Positions 36,686 to 47,528 of a stretch of DNA of 64,000 nucleotides are shown piece after piece. Source of the DNA: UBA2387 sp019454665. GTDB taxonomy: Bacteria > Armatimonadota > Fimbriimonadia > Fimbriimonadales > Fimbriimonadaceae. The translations under genes and the position numbers were made by a program. Below the pieces are notes generated by a model. That model made no database searches and was not told the origin of the DNA. It worked only from the letters and a program-made list of their open reading frames with translations. How positions within the stretch are numbered: position 1 is the stretch's first letter; each line of letters opens with the position of its first letter. The stretch covers positions 1-64,000 of the forward strand of contig BTVX01000009.1 in the NCBI GenBank assembly GCA_045862995.1. Reading direction: 5' to 3'.

Positions 36686-37332
36686 CGCAGGGGACCGGGC
36701 AAGAAGCTCTGGAACCTCTCGCGCCAGCCCGAGGCCAAGCCTTCCGAGGCCAGCACGCGCCGGACATCTTTGAGGTTGCTTCGGTCGAAGTGCAGCGTGT
36801 GGTTGGCCTCCCAAACCGTGGCCGCCCCCTCGGGACGGTGGATGGATTCGATGGCATCGTTCGGCGCCACCCGGCCCGGATGAAGGACGCGGAAGTAGAT
36901 GCCCGGACGCTCGGCCTTCAGGAACTCCTCGACCATGCCGGGCCGCTCCATGCGGACCTCCAACTTGAAGCACGGGATCCGCGCCTGGCACGCCTCGATC
37001 ACCGCTTCCCCGATCCGAAACCGCTCGCCGATCAGCACACCGCGCTCGTCAAGGCCGACGGTGGTCAGGTTCTCGCCAAACTGGCCTGGTTCCAGGTCGT
37101 CCCGGCCCAGGCGTTCGCGCCAGAAGGCGTAATGCTCCCACGGATACAGGTAGGTCGCCTTCTCGAGGCCGCCGTGGTTTCGGCGGTCGGCCACTTGGTC
37201 GCCCTCGAAGCCCTCCAAGCCCAGGTGGGCGGGACCGGCGACGGGCGTTTTGTAGATTCCGGTGGGGACCTCTTCGCCCTTGTACGCCACCGTCCGGATG
37301 GAACCGAGGTTCAGCGAAAGGAGCCGAGGCAT
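36622..37332 (-). CDS. MOSC-domain protein (YiiM-like)
   Basis: The protein has 236 aa. It starts MPRLLSLNLGSIRTV and contains the YiiM-like core GLEGFEGDQVADRRNHGG, YPWEHYAFWRERL and PGQFGENLTTVGL, with the conserved cysteine in ACQARIPCFKL. MOSC proteins bind sulfur or molybdopterin cofactors; YiiM-type members reduce N-hydroxylated compounds. The start overlaps the NfeD-like stop by one base. The last 20 residues are the N-terminal strand of the neighbouring Ogt, so the true C-terminus is uncertain. Confidence 0.85.
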   Translation of the reverse strand: MPRLLSLNLGSIRTVAYKGEEVPTGIYKTPVAGPAHLGLEGFEGDQVADRRNHGGLEKATYLYPWEHYAFWRERLGRDDLEPGQFGENLTTVGLDERGVLIGERFRIGEAVIEACQARIPCFKLEVRMERPGMVEEFLKAERPGIYFRVLHPGRVAPNDAIESIHRPEGAATVWEANHTLHFDRSNLKDVRRVLASEGLASGWRERFQSFLPGPLRFAWIPSPVGPLTVAVDARAD

Positions 37333-37892
37333 CAGCCGTAGACCTCGTCCCGCGAGATCACGCGAGCGCGGTCGTCTTCGTAACCGACCACGACCACCTT
37401 GGTTCCCGCGAGGATCTCGCGCGTGCCGTCGTCGGCCACCGCGAGCACGTCGAGCATCTCGCCTTTGGCTTCCAGCCGAATGCGGCCCGTCTGGCCGGGC
37501 CGCATGGCGACCATCACCTCGGCGTCTCGGCCCACGAAGTCGCGCTCGGAGACGTTGGTGTTCACCTCGTTGCGCTTCAGCAAACGCATGGTGAGGCCGA
37601 CAGAACCGCCCGCGATCGCTCCGGCTGCGAGAGCCAGGGCCAGCGTCGGGACTTGACCCAGGGGGGTACCCGCCGTCAGCAGGATTCCCGTCACCCCGAA
37701 GAAGGCGGCAAAGAAGGTCCAGAACCGGAGACTGAAAAAGATGGTCCACGCGCCGTCGGCATGGGCACCGTCGTGGGCGTCCGCCGAAAGGTCGTGGTCC
37801 ATCGAGTGGTCGGCCCCGTGCGACCCCGCGATCGCGGAATACAGGAGCATCGCCATGCCCAAGACACCCGTCCAAATGTAGAGTGACAGCAT
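37332..37892 (-). CDS. NfeD-like membrane protein
   Basis: The protein has 186 aa. It has an N-terminal transmembrane helix (LYIWTGVLGMAMLLYSAIA), a His/Asp-rich loop (HSMDHDLSADAHDGAHADG) that could bind metal, and two further helices around 55-105. A C-terminal OB-fold (DFVGRDAEVMVAMRPGQTG, ILAGTKVVVVGYEDD) is typical of NfeD/YuaF proteins. These normally partner with flotillin-type SPFH proteins, but no flotillin gene is next to it here. It starts the minus-strand block and is divergent from the glucoamylase gene. Confidence 0.75.
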   Translation of the reverse strand: MLSLYIWTGVLGMAMLLYSAIAGSHGADHSMDHDLSADAHDGAHADGAWTIFFSLRFWTFFAAFFGVTGILLTAGTPLGQVPTLALALAAGAIAGGSVGLTMRLLKRNEVNTNVSERDFVGRDAEVMVAMRPGQTGRIRLEAKGEMLDVLAVADDGTREILAGTKVVVVGYEDDRARVISRDEVYG

Positions 37893-37949
37893 TGTTGTTC
37901 TCCCATTATCCTATGACAAGGGCAGAGGGCCGGGCCGGGTGGCGGCACC

Positions 37950-39737
37950 GTGCCTAGAGCGTTCGTTTTCAACGCCGGCCGGTTGTTCGTCGGCGTGGAC
38001 CCGCGCGGGGCGATTCGGGACCTTTACTTCCCGGAAGTCGCCATGTTCAGCCACTTGGCGGGCCATGCCATCCGCTTCGGCGTTTGGCGCGAAGGCCGCT
38101 TTGCGTGGCTGAACGAGCACGAGCCGCGACTCGAACTTTCCCGGCCCGACGACGTGGGACGCGCGACGTGGGAGTTGCACGAGTTGGGCCTGAACGTTCA
38201 GGCTGATTACCGTCTGTCACCGGGACCCGGCGATGCGTTTCACGTGGAGTTTCGCGCGGACAAGCCGGCTCGCCTGTTCGTCACCGAGGACTTGCGCATC
38301 CGGGAGAGCGACATCGGCGACACGTCCGTTTTCGATCCCGAACTGAACGGCGTATGCCACTACAAAGAGGAGTTCTGGTTCCTCTTTCGCTTCTCGAACC
38401 CGGAACGCCCCTGGTTTGCCACCGGCATCAAAGGCTTCGCGGGTCTGGAGGGCACTTGGCGCGACGCCGAGGACGGCGAGCTTTCGGGCAACCCCATCGC
38501 CCAGGGGTCGGTGGACGCCACGCTCGGCGTCGCCATCGAGCCCGATCAGACGGTCGTCTTTCAACTCGCGGCGGCTCGCTCGCACGAGGAACTGGCCCTC
38601 GTCGGTAGGCCGCTTACCGGCGGGCCTTTGCGCGACGAGCCTCTGGACCGTGCGCATGCTCTGGCCGAGTTCAGCCTGAAGGTCATCGAGGACCACACGA
38701 CCGGGCGCGGCGCGATGGTCGCCGCCTGCGATTCGGACATCATGGCCACGAACCGGGCCAACTACGGGTACGTCTGGCCGAGAGACGCCGCGCGCGTTGC
38801 CGGAATCGTTCGCCGGTGCGGCCGTCCGGAGTTGGCCTTGCGCTTGCTGACCTTCCTCGCCGAGAGCATGCCCGACTCGGGCCGTTACCTTCAGAAATAC
38901 CACGTGAACGGCACGTTGGGCGCTTCTTGGCATCCTTGGGTCGCCCCGGACGGTTCGCCCCGACTGCCCATTCAAGAGGACGAGACAGCCACCACCGTAG
39001 CCGAGGCCTGCGAACTCGTGTTGCACCAAGGGGGTGAATCGCTCCTGCCCATGACCCGCAGGGGCGCGGACTTCCTGGCCTCCTATCGCGACCGGAACGG
39101 GCTTCCGTTGCCCAGTTACGACCTTTGGGAGGAACGATGGGCGGTGCACGCGTACACCGTGGGCGAAGTGGTCCGGGCTTTGGAGGCGGCCGCCAAGGTG
39201 TTTGCGATGGACGACCGGGCTGTTTCGGAGGGGTGGATGCAGGCGGCTAGCGAGGTCCGGGAGGCATTCGCCGAGCGCCTTGTGGATGCCGCAACCGGGC
39301 GACCTTACCGCTCGATCGGCGAGGACGGGCGTCCCGACCCCACCCCGGACGCTTCCCTCCTCCTGCTGCCGCGCGACCTGCTGCCCGGCGGGATCGGGGA
39401 CCTCGCGGCGTGGTTGCGAGAGGCGCTCTGGGTCGAAGCGATCGGGGGGATGGCGCGTTACCCGGGCGACTACTACTTCCGCCGTTCGGACGTCGCGCCG
39501 GGCAACCCGTGGGTCATCTGCACGATGTGGCTGGCCCAAGCCTACGCCGAGTTGGGCGAATGGGAGGAGGTGGACCGGCTGATTGCGTGGACCCATCGCG
39601 TGGCCGGTGCGACGCTGATCCTGCCCGAGCAGATTCATGCCGAGACGGGCGAACATCTCAGCGTCTCGCCTTTGGTCTGGTCCCATGCCGAGTACTTGGA
39701 GACGTGGCGACGGGTGGGATTGGGTTTGCTTCGGTGA
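37950..39737 (+). CDS. Glycoside hydrolase family 15 protein (glucoamylase/trehalase type)
   Basis: The protein has 595 aa. An N-terminal beta-sandwich (MPRAFVFNAGRLFVGVD, IRDLYFPEVAM) precedes the (alpha/alpha)6 barrel. The GH15 signatures are YGYVWPRDAA near 271, the catalytic acid region LPIQEDETAT near 340, LPSYDLWEER near 390, and EQIHAETGEHLSVSPLVWSHAEYL-type closing motif (SPLVWSHAEYL) at the end. There is no signal peptide, so it probably acts in the cytoplasm on oligosaccharides or trehalose. GTG and ATG alternatives are not needed; ATG 37950 fits the family start. Confidence 0.88.
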   Translation: MPRAFVFNAGRLFVGVDPRGAIRDLYFPEVAMFSHLAGHAIRFGVWREGRFAWLNEHEPRLELSRPDDVGRATWELHELGLNVQADYRLSPGPGDAFHVEFRADKPARLFVTEDLRIRESDIGDTSVFDPELNGVCHYKEEFWFLFRFSNPERPWFATGIKGFAGLEGTWRDAEDGELSGNPIAQGSVDATLGVAIEPDQTVVFQLAAARSHEELALVGRPLTGGPLRDEPLDRAHALAEFSLKVIEDHTTGRGAMVAACDSDIMATNRANYGYVWPRDAARVAGIVRRCGRPELALRLLTFLAESMPDSGRYLQKYHVNGTLGASWHPWVAPDGSPRLPIQEDETATTVAEACELVLHQGGESLLPMTRRGADFLASYRDRNGLPLPSYDLWEERWAVHAYTVGEVVRALEAAAKVFAMDDRAVSEGWMQAASEVREAFAERLVDAATGRPYRSIGEDGRPDPTPDASLLLLPRDLLPGGIGDLAAWLREALWVEAIGGMARYPGDYYFRRSDVAPGNPWVICTMWLAQAYAELGEWEEVDRLIAWTHRVAGATLILPEQIHAETGEHLSVSPLVWSHAEYLETWRRVGLGLLR

Positions 39738-39845
39738 GGTTCGGTGAGGTTGGGCTGGAGTTGGGCTTTTGTTCTGCGGAAGGGCAGTCCTCGACCCAAC
39801 CTTAGCCCGGCCTCGGGCAAACTCCGACCTTAGCCCCACACGACA

Positions 39846-39861
39846 ATACGCATAGGGGTAT
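39846..39861. promoter_or_regulatory. CsoR-type operator upstream of csoR
   Basis: ATACGCATAGGGGTAT is an interrupted palindrome that ends 9 bp before the csoR ATG. It shares the ATAC-N8-GTAT layout and G/C core with the second site at 40165-40180. Both fit the pseudo-palindromes bound by CsoR copper repressors. Confidence 0.65.
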
Positions 39862-39870
39862 CATGGTTGC

Positions 39871-40161
39871 ATGACGCATGAGGAACGCACCGCGACCGAC
39901 CGCAGGCTGGCACGCATCGAGGGCCAGATCCGCGGCATCCGCCGCATGATCGCCGAAGGCGCCTACTGTTGCGACGCGCTCAACCAGATCGCCGCCGCAT
40001 CGGCTGCGCTGAACCAAGTGGCCGTCCAAGTGGCCTCCAGCCACATCCGTCACTGCGTCGTCGCCCACAACGCGTCGGAGTCCCATCCCGATGCCGTGCC
40101 GATGACGCGCGAAGCCTTGGTCGACGAACTCGACGAAGTGCTCCGCCGCCTCATGCGTTGA
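39871..40161 (+). CDS. csoR: CsoR-family copper-sensing transcriptional repressor
   Basis: This 96-aa all-helical DUF156 protein contains ARIEGQIRGIRRMI, typical of the family. The Cu(I) ligands fit the C-H-C pattern: Cys in GAYCCD, His and Cys in SSHIRHCV. It should repress the copZ-copA genes until Cu(I) binds. A matching operator lies just upstream of its ATG and another between it and copZ. The FrmR/RcnR members of the family have different ligand sets, so copper is the best assignment, supported by its neighbours. Confidence 0.9.
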   Translation: MTHEERTATDRRLARIEGQIRGIRRMIAEGAYCCDALNQIAAASAALNQVAVQVASSHIRHCVVAHNASESHPDAVPMTREALVDELDEVLRRLMR

Positions 40162-40164
40162 CTT

Positions 40165-40180
40165 ATACCCACAGGAGTAT
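40165..40180. promoter_or_regulatory. Second CsoR-type operator, upstream of copZ
   Basis: ATACCCACAGGAGTAT lies between csoR and copZ, ending 6 bp before the copZ ATG and overlapping its ribosome-binding AGGAG. Its match to the site at 39846-39861 suggests separate control of copZ-copA, perhaps also at translation. Confidence 0.6.
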
Positions 40181-40186
40181 CACACC

Positions 40187-40396
40187 ATGCCTACCACACT
40201 TTACAACGTCACCGGAATGTCTTGCCAGAACTGCGTTCGCCACGTGCGGGAGGCCATCGCGGCCCTTCCCGGCGTGCTGAGCGTCGAAGTGGATCTCGCC
40301 TCGGGATCGGCCCGCGTCGAGCACACGGAGCTGGACGACGCCGCCCTGATCGCCGCGCTCGACGACGAAGGATACGGGGCGACCCGGCAGTCATGA
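40187..40396 (+). CDS. copZ: Copper chaperone CopZ (HMA domain)
   Basis: This 69-aa single heavy-metal-associated domain has the Cu(I)-binding motif GMSCQNC at residues 9-15 and the usual beta-alpha-beta core (VRHVREAIAALPGV, SVEVDLASGSARV). It should deliver Cu(I) to CopA and CsoR. Its TGA overlaps the copA ATG by 4 bp, so the two are translationally coupled. Confidence 0.92.
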   Translation: MPTTLYNVTGMSCQNCVRHVREAIAALPGVLSVEVDLASGSARVEHTELDDAALIAALDDEGYGATRQS

Positions 40397-42648
40397 GCGA
40401 ACCCGCGACCGTCGAAACCGTCCTGGACGTCGAGGGCATGACCTGCGCCTCGTGCGTTCGCCGCGTCGAGCGCGCGCTTCTCAAGACCGAAGGGGTCGAG
40501 TCGGCGCACGTCAACTACGCGACGCATCAGGCCACCGTCGTTCACGGCACCCATGCCGCTCCCGAGGCGTTGACGCTGGCCGTCGAGAAGGCGGGCTACG
40601 CTGCGACCCCCGCCGAGCACGGCTCGGACGACGTGGGAGAACACGCCGAACACCTCAAGGCAGAATCCCAGAAACAGTTGGCGGCCATCAAAACCAACCT
40701 GTTGCTGGCGGCGGCGCTGACCGTGCCCGTGACGGCGGTCTCGATGCTGTGGCACCCCCGCCCCGAATGGGTGAACTGGGTCCTGTTCGCGCTCTCGACG
40801 CCCGTCATCTTCGGAGCGGGACGGGGCTTCTTCGTCGTGGCGGCGAAGGCCATCCGGCACGGCAACACGACGATGGACACGCTCATCGCGATGGGCAGCG
40901 GCGCGGCGTGGGCCTATTCGACCTATGCGCTCGTCGCGTTTCGGGGGCACGGCGCCCATCAGAGCCACCACATCTACTTCGAGACGGGCGCCGTCATCGT
41001 CACGCTCATCCTGCTCGGCCGCTACCTCGAGGCCAAGGCCAAATCGCGGATGTCCGATTCGATCCGCGCGTTGATGCGGCTGGCTCCCGACGAGGCGACC
41101 GTCATCGGGTTGGATGGCGAAGCGCACTCCATGCCCGTTGCGCAACTCAAGAAGGGCATGCTCCTGCGGGTGCGGCCCGGCGAGACCGTCCCCACCGACG
41201 GCGTGGTCGTCGAAGGCGAGTCGTTCGTCAACGAGGCGATGGTCACGGGTGAGCCATTGCCAGTCGCCAAGACGGTCGGCGACTCGGTGACCGGCGGCAC
41301 GCTCAACGAGCAAGGCTCCTTTGTGTTCCGCGCCGAGCGCGTGGGCAGCGAGACCACGTTGGCCGGCATCGCGCGCATGGTCCAGCGAGCCCAAGGCTCC
41401 AAAGCGCCGATGCAGGGCCTCGCCGACCGCGTCTCGAGCATCTTCGTCCCCATCGTGATCGCCCTCGCCGTGGTGACGGCACTCGTGTACGGACTGGGAG
41501 GTTGGGGATGGGATGCCGGCTTGATGGCCGCTGTCGCGGTCCTCGTCATCGCGTGTCCGTGTGCGCTCGGGTTGGCGACGCCCACGGCTTTGATGGTGGG
41601 CACCGGACGCGGCGCCGAACTTGGCATCCTCATCAAAGATGGCGCGGCGCTGGAGCACGCGGCGCACGTGAAGTCGGTGCTGTTGGACAAAACGGGCACG
41701 CTCACCGACGGCCGTCCCCGAGTCCAGACGGTTCGCGTGTTGGGCGAGGGGTCTGAGTCCGAGGCGTTGGCCTACGCTGCGGCGGTGGGTCGCCTGAGCG
41801 AGCACCCCGTCGCCCAGGCCATCGCGGACGAGGCCGACCAACGCGGCGTCGAGCGGCTCGAGGCCACCGGATTCGCGAGCGAACGCGGCCAAGGCGTTTC
41901 GGCGGTCGTCGGCGAGACGCCGGTGCGTCTGGGCCGTATCGAGTGGGCGTTGGCTGGCCAACCCCACGCCGACGTGTCGCAGGCGGCCGACGCGATGGGG
42001 GCGGCCAGCGTGTCGCTCCTCGTGGCGGGCGAGCGACGGGCGTTGTTCGCCGTGGCCGACGCGGTTTCGCCCACCAGCCGCGAAGCCGTGCGTGAGCTTC
42101 GGACGATGGGTGTGGAAGCCGTGATGGTCACGGGCGACCGCAAGGCGATGGCTCAAGCCGTCGCTGCCGAGGTTGGGATCCACAAGGTGGAGGCCGAGGT
42201 CCGCCCCGAAGGAAAGGCCGCCATCGTGCAGCAACACCAGGGCAAGGGCGCGGTGGCGATGGTGGGCGACGGGGTGAACGATGCCCCGGCTCTGGCTCAG
42301 GCCGACCTCGGCATCGCGATGGGCTCGGGCACCGATGTGGCGATGGAGACGGCCGGGGTCACGCTGCTGCGCTCGGACCTTCGCGGCGTGCCGCAAGCCA
42401 TCCGATTGGCGCGCGCCACGCTGACCACCATCCGCTGGAACCTGTTCTGGGCGTTCGTGTACAACGTGGTGATGATCCCGTTGGCGGCGGCGGGTCGGCT
42501 CGACCCCATGCTCGCCGCAGGCGCGATGGCCTTCTCGAGCGTGTCGGTGGTCGCCAACTCGCTTCGGTTGCGGGGGTTCGATCGGAGGGAGAGCCTAGGC
42601 CGAACGACACAACATGACTCTCAACATGCAAATCACTTGATACAATAA
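40393..42648 (+). CDS. copA: Copper-translocating P1B-type ATPase
   Basis: The 751-aa protein has one N-terminal HMA domain (GMTCASC near 15), eight predicted membrane helices, TGEP near 284 (actuator), the membrane ion-binding CPC motif (ACPCALG near 386), the phosphorylated aspartate in DKTGT near 431, and the hinge GDGVNDAPAL near 625. A C-terminal YN/MSSS-type helix pair (AFVYNVVMIPLAA) fits Cu(I) transport. It exports Cu(I). The start at 40393 overlaps the copZ stop; the same frame stays open upstream inside copZ but is shadow. clpB follows after 16 bp. Confidence 0.95.
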   Translation: MSEPATVETVLDVEGMTCASCVRRVERALLKTEGVESAHVNYATHQATVVHGTHAAPEALTLAVEKAGYAATPAEHGSDDVGEHAEHLKAESQKQLAAIKTNLLLAAALTVPVTAVSMLWHPRPEWVNWVLFALSTPVIFGAGRGFFVVAAKAIRHGNTTMDTLIAMGSGAAWAYSTYALVAFRGHGAHQSHHIYFETGAVIVTLILLGRYLEAKAKSRMSDSIRALMRLAPDEATVIGLDGEAHSMPVAQLKKGMLLRVRPGETVPTDGVVVEGESFVNEAMVTGEPLPVAKTVGDSVTGGTLNEQGSFVFRAERVGSETTLAGIARMVQRAQGSKAPMQGLADRVSSIFVPIVIALAVVTALVYGLGGWGWDAGLMAAVAVLVIACPCALGLATPTALMVGTGRGAELGILIKDGAALEHAAHVKSVLLDKTGTLTDGRPRVQTVRVLGEGSESEALAYAAAVGRLSEHPVAQAIADEADQRGVERLEATGFASERGQGVSAVVGETPVRLGRIEWALAGQPHADVSQAADAMGAASVSLLVAGERRALFAVADAVSPTSREAVRELRTMGVEAVMVTGDRKAMAQAVAAEVGIHKVEAEVRPEGKAAIVQQHQGKGAVAMVGDGVNDAPALAQADLGIAMGSGTDVAMETAGVTLLRSDLRGVPQAIRLARATLTTIRWNLFWAFVYNVVMIPLAAAGRLDPMLAAGAMAFSSVSVVANSLRLRGFDRRESLGRTTQHDSQHANHLIQ

Positions 42649-42664
42649 CACTCAAGAGAGAACC

Positions 42665-45271
<2,607 letters not shown>

Positions 45272-45306
45272 GGCCGGGAAGGAACGCGAGCGCAGCGGGT
45301 CGCAGT

Positions 45307-46326
45307 ATGAGAGGTCAAATGCTTGGCCTCCTGCTTCTTACCGCCGCGCTCGCCTTGCCCGCCGAGGCGAAGCCAAACCTGAAGGGCACACTGGTCGTCG
45401 TGAACCAGCGCAGCGACACGGCCACGTTGGTGAACCTCGCCACGTTGGAGGCCTATAAGCACGTGCCCGTGGGCGGAGGCCCGCACGAGGCGGCCGTCTC
45501 GCCCGACGGCAAGACCGCTGTCGTGACCAACTACTTCAAGCAAGGCGTGGGGCCGAGCAACTCGCTCAGCGTGATCGAACTTCCAAGCGGCAACGTGCGC
45601 AAGACGATCTCCCTGGGCGACTACCGCCAGCCTCACGACATCCGATGGGTGGACGGGCGCAAGGTGGTGCTGACCGTCGAGGCCAACCAAGCCCTGTTGC
45701 TGGTGGACGTGGAGAGCGGCAATGTGGAGCGCAAGTTCGAAACCGGTGTCGCCGGCTCGCACATGCTGAGCCTGTCCGCAGATCGCAAGCGGCTCTACTG
45801 CTCGAACATGGGGCCTGGCACCGTCACCGCGTTCGACTTCCAGACGGGCGCGAAGCTCAAGGAAGTGCGTTGCGGACAGCAGACCGAGGGTGTGGGCGTT
45901 ACCCTCGACGGCAAGTGGATCTGGGCCGGCAACCGCGCCGAGGACACGATCACCATCATCGACGCCGAGAAGCTCGAGGTGGCCAAGACAGTCAAGTCGG
46001 CGGGCTTCCCTTACCGCGTCCAGTTCACTCCAAGCGGCAAGAGCGCTTTGATCCCGCATGCCGTGTCGGGAGAGTTGGTCGTGTTCGACGTGGCTCGGCA
46101 AGAAGAGACGAAACGGATCAAGCTCGGTGGCACGGGGATCAAACTGGGCGTAGAATCCGGCTCGCCCGCGGGGGTTTTTGCCCACCCGGACAATCGCCAC
46201 GCGTTCGTGACCGTGCGCAACGACAACTCCGTGGTCGTGCTGGACCTTCAAACCGGGGTGACTTTGGCCCGTGTTGCCGTGCAGACCAGTCCAGATGGGG
46301 TGGCCTATTCGCCCATCGCCCGCTGA
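45307..46326 (+). CDS. Secreted YVTN/YncE-type beta-propeller protein
   Basis: The protein has 339 aa. An N-terminal signal peptide (MLGLLLLTAALALPAEA) leads into repeats of about 42 residues of the YVTN type: SDTATLVNLATLEAYKHVPVG, PHEAAVSPDGKTAVVTNY, QPHDIRWVDGRKVVLTV and AVSPDGK-like turns. These build a seven-bladed propeller. The role is unknown; such proteins bind ligands or partners in the periplasm or outside. It follows clpB by 35 bp but is unlikely to be functionally linked. Confidence 0.82.
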   Translation: MRGQMLGLLLLTAALALPAEAKPNLKGTLVVVNQRSDTATLVNLATLEAYKHVPVGGGPHEAAVSPDGKTAVVTNYFKQGVGPSNSLSVIELPSGNVRKTISLGDYRQPHDIRWVDGRKVVLTVEANQALLLVDVESGNVERKFETGVAGSHMLSLSADRKRLYCSNMGPGTVTAFDFQTGAKLKEVRCGQQTEGVGVTLDGKWIWAGNRAEDTITIIDAEKLEVAKTVKSAGFPYRVQFTPSGKSALIPHAVSGELVVFDVARQEETKRIKLGGTGIKLGVESGSPAGVFAHPDNRHAFVTVRNDNSVVVLDLQTGVTLARVAVQTSPDGVAYSPIAR

Positions 46327-46357
46327 AATCGTGCCGCACTACCAAGGACTTTCGGTT

Positions 46358-46867
46358 ATGCTGAACATCGTGAACCCGCTCATCTTGCTCGCCGTCGTCG
46401 CCTCCCACGGGTTGGCCCAACCTCAAGGTCCCGAGGCAACGGTCGGCGCCCTGTACGAAGTCATCTCCGGCCCTGCGGGCCAGAAGCGGGACTGGGACAA
46501 GTTTAGGAGCCTGTTCGTCGAGGACGCCAAGATGCGCGTGGTGGTCAAGCGGCAGGGCGGCCCACACGAGTTGCGCACGCTGACGCTGGACGACTATGTG
46601 AACCGGAGCGGCCCGATGCTGGAGCAACGCGGGTTCTTCGAGAAGCAGATCGCGGCCAAGGTCGAGCGCTACGATGGCTTGGTGCATCTTTTCTCGACCT
46701 ACGAGGCGCGAAGCAAGGCGGACGACGAGAAGCCGATGGACCGAGGGATCAACTCGATTCAGCTGGTGCAGATCGGGGACACGTGGAAGATCGTGTCCAT
46801 CGTGTGGCAGGCCGAGTCTTCGGGTGTGCCGGTGCCCTCGACCTACTTGCCGAAAGCGGGAGGCTAG
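46358..46867 (+). CDS. Secreted SnoaL/NTF2-like protein
   Basis: This is a 169-aa protein from ATG 46358 with a signal peptide (PLILLAVVASHGLAQP). The mature part fits a cone-shaped NTF2-like fold: VGALYEVISGPAGQ, RDWDKFRSLFVEDAKM, and the closing strand GDTWKIVSIVWQAE. These folds bind small ligands or act as enzymes; the activity is not known. The frame is open further upstream into the end of the propeller gene, but the signal peptide places the start at 46358. Confidence 0.75.
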   Translation: MLNIVNPLILLAVVASHGLAQPQGPEATVGALYEVISGPAGQKRDWDKFRSLFVEDAKMRVVVKRQGGPHELRTLTLDDYVNRSGPMLEQRGFFEKQIAAKVERYDGLVHLFSTYEARSKADDEKPMDRGINSIQLVQIGDTWKIVSIVWQAESSGVPVPSTYLPKAGG

Positions 46868-46929
46868 GCGAGTCCGGAGTCCTCGAGAAAAAAGTCGGAA
46901 ATCGCTGTGTCATCCAGTAGACATTCGTC

Positions 46930-46935
46930 TATAAT
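46930..46935 (+). promoter_or_regulatory. Putative -10 box (CTATAATGG)
   Basis: A perfect TATAAT lies 35 bp before the next ATG. No good -35 hexamer is seen 17 bp upstream. The nine bases CTATAATGG recur before the gene at 55372. Confidence 0.5.
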
Positions 46936-46970
46936 GGAACTCGCTTGACCCTTCACGAGGTACCAAGGCC

Positions 46971-47489
46971 ATGCGAAGACTGCTTCTCACCTTTCCGTTG
47001 ATTCTCGCCGTCGCATCATGCTTCGCGCAGATGCCCGACCTCAGCCCGCCCAAGGAACTGGCCAAGCTGGACTTCATGAAGGGATCGTGGTCCGGCAGCG
47101 GCACGATGACGATGGAGGGTCAAACGATGCCTTTCTCCGGCACGATGACCAACGCCACCGAGGGGCAGTTCCTGAAGCTGGACAGCGTCAACGACATGGC
47201 TGGCCTCAAGATGACCGAGATGGCTTATGTCGCCTACGATGCGGCGAACTCCCGTTACACGATCTACACGTTCACCAACTTCTCTCCCGCTCCGCGCATC
47301 GAGCACGGCAAGTTCGAGGGCGAGAAGTTTGTCACCGTGAGCGAGCCGTGGAACGTCATGGGACAGAAGCACGTGAGTCGGACCACCATGTGGAAAGTTG
47401 ATGCGGACACGCTGGGTTTGAAGCTTGAGTTTCAGATTGACGACCGCTGGGTTCCCTCTCTCGAGACCACGTTCAAGCGCAAGAAGTAA
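46971..47489 (+). CDS. Secreted DUF1579-like protein
   Basis: The 172-aa protein has a lipoprotein-like signal segment (LLLTFPLILAVASCFAQ) and a mature beta-rich domain with FMKGSWSGSGTMTMEG, NATEGQFLKLDS and RYTIYTFTNFS, the pattern of DUF1579 (lipocalin-like) proteins. The function is unknown. The Cys in VASC could be lipidated. It has its own TATAAT box and a GAGG ribosome site. Confidence 0.75.
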   Translation: MRRLLLTFPLILAVASCFAQMPDLSPPKELAKLDFMKGSWSGSGTMTMEGQTMPFSGTMTNATEGQFLKLDSVNDMAGLKMTEMAYVAYDAANSRYTIYTFTNFSPAPRIEHGKFEGEKFVTVSEPWNVMGQKHVSRTTMWKVDADTLGLKLEFQIDDRWVPSLETTFKRKK

Positions 47490-47528
47490 GGCGAGGCCGC
47501 GACCGGATGGGGCAAAATGGACGGGCCG

